A DNA stretch of 6,277 nt from Phycisphaerae bacterium (GTDB taxonomy: Bacteria; Planctomycetota; Phycisphaerae; Phycisphaerales; SM1A02): contig JAUIHC010000185.1 in NCBI GenBank assembly GCA_030432455.1, positions 1 through 6,277 on the forward strand, given 5' to 3'. Shown here one piece after another: positions 1 to 4,304 of this stretch. Position numbers and translations under genes: made by a program. The first letter of the stretch is position 1, and every line of letters begins with the position of its first letter. Below the pieces are notes generated by a model that was given only the letters and a program-made list of their open reading frames with translations, was not told the origin of the DNA and did no database searches.

Positions 1-657
1 CCCGAAGAGGCGGCCTTCACGCGGTCGGGCGGGGGGCGATTCGTCGATCTTCTCCGTCGCGTGGGCAGTCTCGGGCCGATCGACCCGCCGCCGGTGGACG
101 GTCGCCACCCGGTCGATCTCCTGACCGCGATTCAGCCGCCTCGATCGTGGCTGGCGGCCCATGTGAACTACCTTGCCGAGCCGGATGAGCCAGAGGAGAT
201 CGTCGAGGGCCGCGCTGGCGCTCTTCGGGATCACGACATCACCGTCGTCTGGTGCCCGCGGGCGGCGAGGTTCCTCGGACACCCGCGAGCCGGGCGAGGG
301 GAGCATCCGTGGCGATTCCTCCGGTCGCGTGGCGTGCGGGTCGCGCTGGGCACCGACGGGCGGCCGTGCCTGGAGCGAGGCGATCGACTCACGACCCTCG
401 ACGACGTCCGTCTGATCGTCGGCGAGGGCGTCGAACCGACCACGGCGATCGCCATGGCCACGGTGGACGCCGCGGTCGGGCTCGGGCTCGATCCCGCGGC
501 GGTTCGGTTCCGCGACGGCGCCGGTGCCGGGCTGCTGGGGCTTCCGATCGGGGCGGGTGAGGTCGTCGCGGGCCTCGTCGCGACCGAGGCGACTCCGCAC
601 TGGATCCTCCCGCTTCGCGCCGAGGCGTTCGGCTCGCCGGGCGGTCGGGCGTCGTGA
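1..657 (+). CDS. Amidohydrolase / TrzA-MtaD-like deaminase, C-terminal part (5' truncated by window edge)
   Basis: The frame is open from base 1 to TGA at 655-657 (218 residues visible); the true start lies to the left. GTG at 61 is only an internal codon, because the family resemblance continues upstream of it. Seen in the sequence: AAHVNYL (about residues 52-58, His54 at 160-162) matches the conserved beta-6 His strand of amidohydrolases; VVWCPRAARFLGH (82-94) matches the following CPR strand; and RGVRVALGTDG (110-120, Asp119 at 355-357) carries the metal- and catalysis-linked Asp. The first residues, PEEAAF, resemble the stretch just after the HxxE motif, so the remaining metal ligands should lie just outside the window. 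The family hydrolyses or deaminates ring C-N bonds in the cytoplasm, often in nucleoside or S-adenosylhomocysteine salvage. Substrate cannot be judged. The segment after GTDG (GRPCLERGDRLTT) and the C-terminal cap are degenerate compared with typical members. Confidence 0.82.
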   Translation, partial: PEEAAFTRSGGGRFVDLLRRVGSLGPIDPPPVDGRHPVDLLTAIQPPRSWLAAHVNYLAEPDEPEEIVEGRAGALRDHDITVVWCPRAARFLGHPRAGRGEHPWRFLRSRGVRVALGTDGRPCLERGDRLTTLDDVRLIVGEGVEPTTAIAMATVDAAVGLGLDPAAVRFRDGAGAGLLGLPIGAGEVVAGLVATEATPHWILPLRAEAFGSPGGRAS

Positions 658-692
658 TCGGGGCGTGGACGCCGGAATCCGCCGGGCGACCG

Positions 693-701
693 TGCTAGCA
701 T
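693..701 (+). promoter_or_regulatory. Candidate extended -10 promoter, possibly giving a leaderless mRNA
   Basis: TGC-TAGCAT reads as an extended -10 element (TGn plus a hexamer matching TATAAT at 4 of 6 positions) in an otherwise very GC-rich stretch. It ends 7 bases before the ATG at 709, so transcription would start at or next to the start codon. No Shine-Dalgarno-like sequence lies between the element and the ATG, which fits a leaderless transcript. I see no clear -35 box. The assignment rests on sequence alone. Confidence 0.35.
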
Positions 702-708
702 CCGGTCC

Positions 709-1149
709 ATGTCGTCGTCGCCCTCGGAATCCCCCTCGCCGGACACCGCCGCGGTCTGGAGCCGGACCTATCCCCCGGAGGCGTTCGCGTTCGTCTCCGA
801 CGGACTCGGGCACACCGCCTCTCTGGTCCACGGCGCGTCCTCCGAATTCGTGCCCGTCACCGACGACGGTCGCCATGTCGATGGCCGGCAGCTGTGCGAG
901 GGGCTTCGGGACTTCGCGATCCGGCGGTTCGGCCTGCTCGCCCCGGCGGTCCTGAGTCACTGGAACATCCATCGCACCGACGATTTCGGACGGATGGTGT
1001 TCGCGATGATCGCCGACAACAAGCTCAAGAAGAACGACGACGATCGGATCGAGGACTTCTTCGGGGTCTACGACTTCGCGACCGCCTTCTCCGATCGGGC
1101 GATCATCGACGCGCTCAAGGCCATCCGCGACGAGGATCGCGAGGGCTGA
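709..1149 (+). CDS. Minf_1886 family protein (Planctomycetota/Verrucomicrobiota-restricted, function unknown)
   Basis: This 146-residue, cytoplasmic-looking protein has no signal peptide, membrane segment or recognisable catalytic motif. Conserved-looking blocks in order are: YPPEAFAFVSDGL (21-33); HVDGRQLCEGLRDFAIRRFG (56-75); VLSHWNIHRTDDFGRMVF (81-98); and IEDFFGVYDFATAF (114-127). Their order and spacing match what I recall of the Minf_1886 family, small proteins largely limited to Planctomycetota and Verrucomicrobiota. The first 18 or so residues (Ser/Pro-rich) are outside the conserved core, so the start could be slightly later, but ATG 709 is the only well-placed ATG before the core. 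It lies 51 bp after the amidohydrolase and 26 bp before the AI-2E gene on the same strand, so it is probably co-transcribed with the latter. Its own promoter candidate sits at 693-701. I assign no function. Confidence 0.85.
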   Translation: MSSSPSESPSPDTAAVWSRTYPPEAFAFVSDGLGHTASLVHGASSEFVPVTDDGRHVDGRQLCEGLRDFAIRRFGLLAPAVLSHWNIHRTDDFGRMVFAMIADNKLKKNDDDRIEDFFGVYDFATAFSDRAIIDALKAIRDEDREG

Positions 1150-1175
1150 TCGGCTCGTCGCCCGGACCACCCGTC

Positions 1176-2660
1176 ATGACCACTCCCGATTCCGGCGCCG
1201 GGAACGCCCCGCAGGATCCGACGCCGGACCCCGGTCTCACTCGCGTGCACGTCTGGCGGATCCAGGCCGTCCGGGATGTCCTGCTGATCCTCGCGGTGCT
1301 GGCGGTGCTGCGCCTCGGCTACGAGATGAGCGCCATCACGGTGCCGCTGCTGATCGCCCTCGGACTCGCCTATCTGTTCGAGCCGGTGATCGCGATGATG
1401 CAGGCGCGATGGCGATGGCGACGCACGACGGCCGTGTCGGTGATCCTCGCCCTGTTCATCGGGGCCGTGGTCCTCGTGGTCGTGCCGGTGTCGTTCGTGG
1501 TGATCGGGCAGACGGCGTCGTTCGTGAAGAACGCGGCGAGCGGGAAGTACGCGGATGCGTTCGACAAGGGGCTCGCGCTGCTCCCCGAGGAGACCCGCCA
1601 TGATGTCGAGTCGGCTCGCGACTGGCTGGAGGAGACGCTCCCCTGGTCGGCCCGGATCTTCGGTGACGACGTCCCCGGACCGAGCCCGAGCCCGGAGCCG
1701 ACGACAGCCGGCGATCCCGACACGGTCGCGGGCGCTGCGGCAACCTCAGCCGGTGTCGGCGAGACGGGGGGCGCGTCCTCGGGAGACCCGATGGCGGGGG
1801 CCGCGACCGCGATCCCCGACGAGGCGGCACTCCAACGCCTCATCTCGGCCGAGGTCACTCGTCAACTGGCGGCCGCGGATCGAGACCCGCTGGCTCCGTT
1901 GCTCGACCCCTCGGAGACCGCGGCCGACGATGGTCGATGGTCGTTCGGGTCCTCGGCGGTCGATGTCCTCGGGGCCGGCGCCCGTCGCCTCTGGGGGCTC
2001 GCCCTCGGCGTGATCGAACTCGGTCTGCTCGTCTTCCTCGTGCCGTTCTACTTCTTCTTCTTCGCCGTCTCGTACCCGCTGGTCGTGCGGTTCGTCCGCG
2101 AACTGGTGCCGCACGAGCATCGCGACGAGGTGTTCCGGCTGGTCGAGGCCATGGACCGCGCGGTCTCGGGATTCGTGCGGGGCCGACTGGTGATCAGTGC
2201 GATCCTCGGGACCGTGTTCGCGATCGGCTGGCTGATCGTGGGCGTGCCGTACTCGCTCGCGCTCGGTCTGGTGGTCGGCATCTTCTGTGCGGTGCCGTAC
2301 CTCTCGGTCGTCGGCGTGCCGGTGGCGATCGGACTGCTGATGGTCGATCAGGTCTCGCTGCCCGAGGCCGAGCGGTATGCGTGGTGGGGGATCCTGCTCT
2401 GGCCGACGCTGGTCTACGGCGTCGGTCAGACGCTCGACGACTGGGTGCTGACGCCGATGATCCAGGGCAAGGCGACGGATCTCGATCCGGTGTCGATCGT
2501 GGTCGCGGTGCTTGCGGGCGGATCGCTCGCCGGGGTCTACGGCATGCTGCTCGCGGTGCCCGCCGCGGCCTGCGTGAAGATCCTCATCCGCGAGGTCGTG
2601 ATGCCGAGAATCCGGGCGTGGAGCGAGGGACGGGCCCGCGATCCGCTGCCCGGCGGCTGA
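1176..2660 (+). CDS. AI-2E family transporter (PF01594-type membrane protein) with low-complexity loop insert
   Basis: This 494-residue polytopic inner-membrane protein begins with a short hydrophilic N-terminus (1-30). Hydrophobic segments follow at about 32-49, 52-72 and 84-110, then a long hydrophilic region (112-262), then clustered hydrophobic segments at about 272-300, 338-357, 359-390, 403-418 and 438-471. Family hallmarks are FLVPFYFFFF (287-296), SGFVRGRLVISAILG (331-345), GVPYSLALGLVVGIFCAVPY (356-375), and the C-terminal PMIQGKATDLDPVSI (427-441) plus LAGGSLAGVYGMLLAVPAAA (446-465). The family exports small molecules or ions (AI-2 exporter TqsA, Na+/H+ antiporters); substrate is not predictable here. 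Typical members have about 350 residues. The excess is mainly a Pro/Ser/Gly/Ala/Asp-rich stretch at 167-212 and a polar region to 256. ATG 1176 is chosen because the frame upstream overlaps the preceding gene and encodes Arg-rich non-family sequence. The ribosome-binding site is weak. It is probably in an operon with the Minf_1886-family gene. Confidence 0.9.
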   Translation: MTTPDSGAGNAPQDPTPDPGLTRVHVWRIQAVRDVLLILAVLAVLRLGYEMSAITVPLLIALGLAYLFEPVIAMMQARWRWRRTTAVSVILALFIGAVVLVVVPVSFVVIGQTASFVKNAASGKYADAFDKGLALLPEETRHDVESARDWLEETLPWSARIFGDDVPGPSPSPEPTTAGDPDTVAGAAATSAGVGETGGASSGDPMAGAATAIPDEAALQRLISAEVTRQLAAADRDPLAPLLDPSETAADDGRWSFGSSAVDVLGAGARRLWGLALGVIELGLLVFLVPFYFFFFAVSYPLVVRFVRELVPHEHRDEVFRLVEAMDRAVSGFVRGRLVISAILGTVFAIGWLIVGVPYSLALGLVVGIFCAVPYLSVVGVPVAIGLLMVDQVSLPEAERYAWWGILLWPTLVYGVGQTLDDWVLTPMIQGKATDLDPVSIVVAVLAGGSLAGVYGMLLAVPAAACVKILIREVVMPRIRAWSEGRARDPLPGG

Positions 2661-2680
2661 GCGGACCCTGCGGGTCTCAG
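2657..2680. terminator. Inverted repeat between convergent genes, possible bidirectional terminator
   Basis: GACCC (2664-2668), loop TGC, GGGTC (2672-2676) form a perfect 5-bp stem. CTGA (2657-2660) and TCAG (2677-2680) extend it by 4 bp, with a 3-base bulge (GCG, 2661-2663) on one side. The outer stem contains both stop codons: TGA of the AI-2E gene and, on the other strand, the stop of ffh. Neither side has a proper U-tract; the plus-strand side is only mildly T-rich (CTTCTTCC). An intrinsic terminator of non-classical type is therefore plausible but unproven. Confidence 0.45.
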
Positions 2681-4158
2681 CGCCGCTTCTTCCGCTGCTT
2701 GTAACCGCTCTTGATGCTCTGGGTTCGGGTCGAGCCCTTGCCACCGAGACCCGGGAAGCCGCCCATGCCCGGCATCCCGCCGCCGGTCATCTGCCTGGCG
2801 GCGGCGAGGCGACCCTTCATGCCCATGCCCGCGACCTGCTGAGTCATCTTCTGCACCGCCTCGAACTGCTTGACGAGCCGATTGACCTCGTTGGGCTGGG
2901 TGCCCGAGCCCTTGGCGACCCGCCGCGCCCGACTCTTGTCGAGCGTCTTGACGTCGTCCCGCTCGCCGGGCGTCATCGAATGCACGATGCCCTCGAGTCG
3001 GTCGAGCTGCTTCTCGTCGATGTCCACATCCTTGAGCGCGCTCCCGACCCCGGGCAGCATGCCGAGAATCTGCTTCATCGGGCCGAGCCGACGGATCGTC
3101 CGCATCTGCTTGAGGAAGTCGTCCATGGAGAGGCGGCCCTGCGCGAGCTTCTCGGCCATCGCCTCCGCCTCGGACTCGTCCACTTCGGCGCGGGCCTTCT
3201 CGACGAGGCTCACCACGTCGCCCATCCCGAGGATGCGACCGGCGATCCGCTCGGGGTGGAACTCCTCCAGCGCGTCGCTGCGCTCGCCGACGCCGATGAA
3301 CTTGATCGGGGCCCCGGTGACCTGTCGCACGGACAACGCGGCGCCGCCGCGGGTGTCGGAGTCGAACTTGGTCAGGATGATGCCGTCCACCGCGAGCCGG
3401 TCGTGGAACGCCTTCGCGCTGTTGACGGCGTCCTGACCGGTCATCGCATCGACCACCAGCAGGATCTGGTGCGGTCGGACCGCGGTGTCCACGGCCTCGA
3501 GCTCCTTCATGAGCTCGTCGTTCACATGGAGGCGCCCCGCGGTGTCGAGGATGACGACGTCGAATCCCTCGCTGCGGGCCCGCTCGACGCCGCGTCGGCA
3601 GACCGCGACCGCGGCACCGACCGCCTTGCCGTACTCGGCGCACTGTTCCGGCTCGCCGTGGAACGCGACGGTGCCATCGCCCGCTCCGGCGGACTCGACG
3701 CCCTCGGCCACCAGTCGAAGCTGCTCGACCGCGGCCGGCCGCTGCAGGTCGGCCGCCACCACCAGCACCCGCTTGCCGCGTTGCCGCAGATAGCCCGCGA
3801 GCTTGCCGCAGGTGGTGGTCTTGCCGCTGCCCTGCAGTCCGCAGAGCATCACCACGGTCGGTCCGGGGTCCACGAGCATCAGGTGGGAATCGACCGGCCC
3901 CATGAGCTCGACGAGGCGGCGGTGGACGATCTCCACCATCTGCTGGCCGGGCTTGAGGCTCTCCAGGACCTTCTCGCCGAGGGCGTCCTGAAGGACGTCG
4001 TCGCAGAATCCCTTCACGACGTCGTAGTGGACGTCCGCCTCGAGGAGCGCCGTGCGGACGTCCCGCATCGCGTCACGCACGTTGGACTCTGAGATCCGGC
4101 CGCGTCCCGAGAGCGAGCGGAGGGCGCCGTTGAGGCGATCGGAGAGGGCGTCGAGCAT
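2677..4158 (-). CDS. ffh: Signal recognition particle protein Ffh (SRP54 homologue)
   Basis: Ffh is the GTPase that binds SRP RNA and signal sequences emerging from the ribosome and, with FtsY, delivers them to the Sec translocon. The 493 residues show the full NGM architecture. The N domain (1-95) is helical, with ALLEADVHYDVVK at 37-49. The G domain follows, with P-loop GLQGSGKTTT (107-116), DLQRPAA (137-143), DTAGRL (205-210), TKFDSDTRGGAALS (263-276), GVGER (289-293), and FHPERIAGRILGMGD closing it at 300-314. The M domain (from about 330) has DDFLKQMRTIRRLGPM (346-361) and the RNA-binding helix-loop-helix SRARRVAKGSGTQPNEVN (409-426). It ends in a Met/Gly-rich tail and a basic end (KQRKKRR). 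Small departures from E. coli-type Ffh are Ser267 where TKxDG usually has Gly and an apparently lengthened loop near 156-164. ATG 4158 begins the expected N domain; the SD is weak (AGG about 7 bases upstream). It faces the AI-2E gene tail to tail and diverges from the exported-protein gene. Confidence 0.98.
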   Translation of the reverse strand: MLDALSDRLNGALRSLSGRGRISESNVRDAMRDVRTALLEADVHYDVVKGFCDDVLQDALGEKVLESLKPGQQMVEIVHRRLVELMGPVDSHLMLVDPGPTVVMLCGLQGSGKTTTCGKLAGYLRQRGKRVLVVAADLQRPAAVEQLRLVAEGVESAGAGDGTVAFHGEPEQCAEYGKAVGAAVAVCRRGVERARSEGFDVVILDTAGRLHVNDELMKELEAVDTAVRPHQILLVVDAMTGQDAVNSAKAFHDRLAVDGIILTKFDSDTRGGAALSVRQVTGAPIKFIGVGERSDALEEFHPERIAGRILGMGDVVSLVEKARAEVDESEAEAMAEKLAQGRLSMDDFLKQMRTIRRLGPMKQILGMLPGVGSALKDVDIDEKQLDRLEGIVHSMTPGERDDVKTLDKSRARRVAKGSGTQPNEVNRLVKQFEAVQKMTQQVAGMGMKGRLAAARQMTGGGMPGMGGFPGLGGKGSTRTQSIKSGYKQRKKRR

Positions 4159-4212
4159 CGTGAGGCCTGGGGTGCGTGGATCCGCGACCGGCTCGATCGC
4201 GTGAAACCACCG

Positions 4213-4218
4213 AGTATA
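4213..4218 (-). promoter_or_regulatory. -10 box of the ffh promoter
   Basis: On the minus strand these bases read TATACT, five of six matches to the TATAAT consensus and conspicuous in DNA this GC-rich. Transcription would start near 4206 and give a leader of about 48 bases before the ffh ATG. No good -35 hexamer lies 16-18 bp upstream (the sequence there is GGTGGG-like), so recognition may depend on the -10 element or another sigma factor. Confidence 0.5.
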
Positions 4219-4231
4219 CCGGTCCGGACGC

Positions 4232-4261
4232 TTGACCCACCGGGTGTGACGCGGTGACTAT
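4232..4261 (+). promoter_or_regulatory. Weak candidate promoter for the exported CsgG-like/PEGA protein
   Basis: TTGACC (4232-4237) matches the -35 consensus at five of six positions. At a spacing of 18 bp, GACTAT (4256-4261) could act as a poor -10 (three of six). The predicted start near 4268 would leave a leader of about 37 bases. The same bases carry repeated TGAC motifs that could instead be a regulator site. The -35 is the stronger part of this call. Confidence 0.3.
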
Positions 4262-4292
4262 TGACGCGTGCGCCGTGCCGGCGACACCAGAC

Positions 4293-4299
4293 AGGGGGT
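4293..4299 (+). promoter_or_regulatory. Ribosome binding site fixing the start at 4305
   Basis: AGGGGGT lies 5 bases upstream of the ATG at 4305 and is one mismatch from the core AGGAGG. It is the clearest Shine-Dalgarno-like sequence in the window. It supports this ATG, which is immediately followed by a signal peptide. Confidence 0.55.
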
Positions 4300-4304
4300 C
4301 GATC

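Noticed and set aside
61..63. GTG at 61 as the start of the first gene
   Set aside because: The frame is open from base 1 and the residues before position 61 fit the family (PEEAAF and following). The visible protein would also lack the N-terminal half of the barrel, so the gene is cut by the window edge and does not start here.
670..688. A GC-rich hairpin (CGCCGG, loop AATCCG, CCGGGCG with a bulged G) after the amidohydrolase stop
   Set aside because: It has only six pairs interrupted by a bulge and no T-tract. Such hairpins are common by chance at this GC content, so I do not call it a terminator.
894..1175. An upstream extension of the AI-2E frame to an ATG at 894
   Set aside because: The extension overlaps most of the Minf_1886-family gene and encodes Arg-rich sequence with no family similarity. 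ATG 1176 gives a normal short N-terminus ahead of the first hydrophobic segment.
2046..2062. A short run of TTC codons (Phe-rich) in the AI-2E gene
   Set aside because: It encodes the expected hydrophobic family motif of a membrane segment and is not a repeat element.
2980..4092. A 370-codon plus-strand open frame opposite ffh
   Set aside because: It is the antisense of a clear, full-length Ffh. Its His/Leu/Asp/Arg-rich product reflects the codon bias of the opposite strand.
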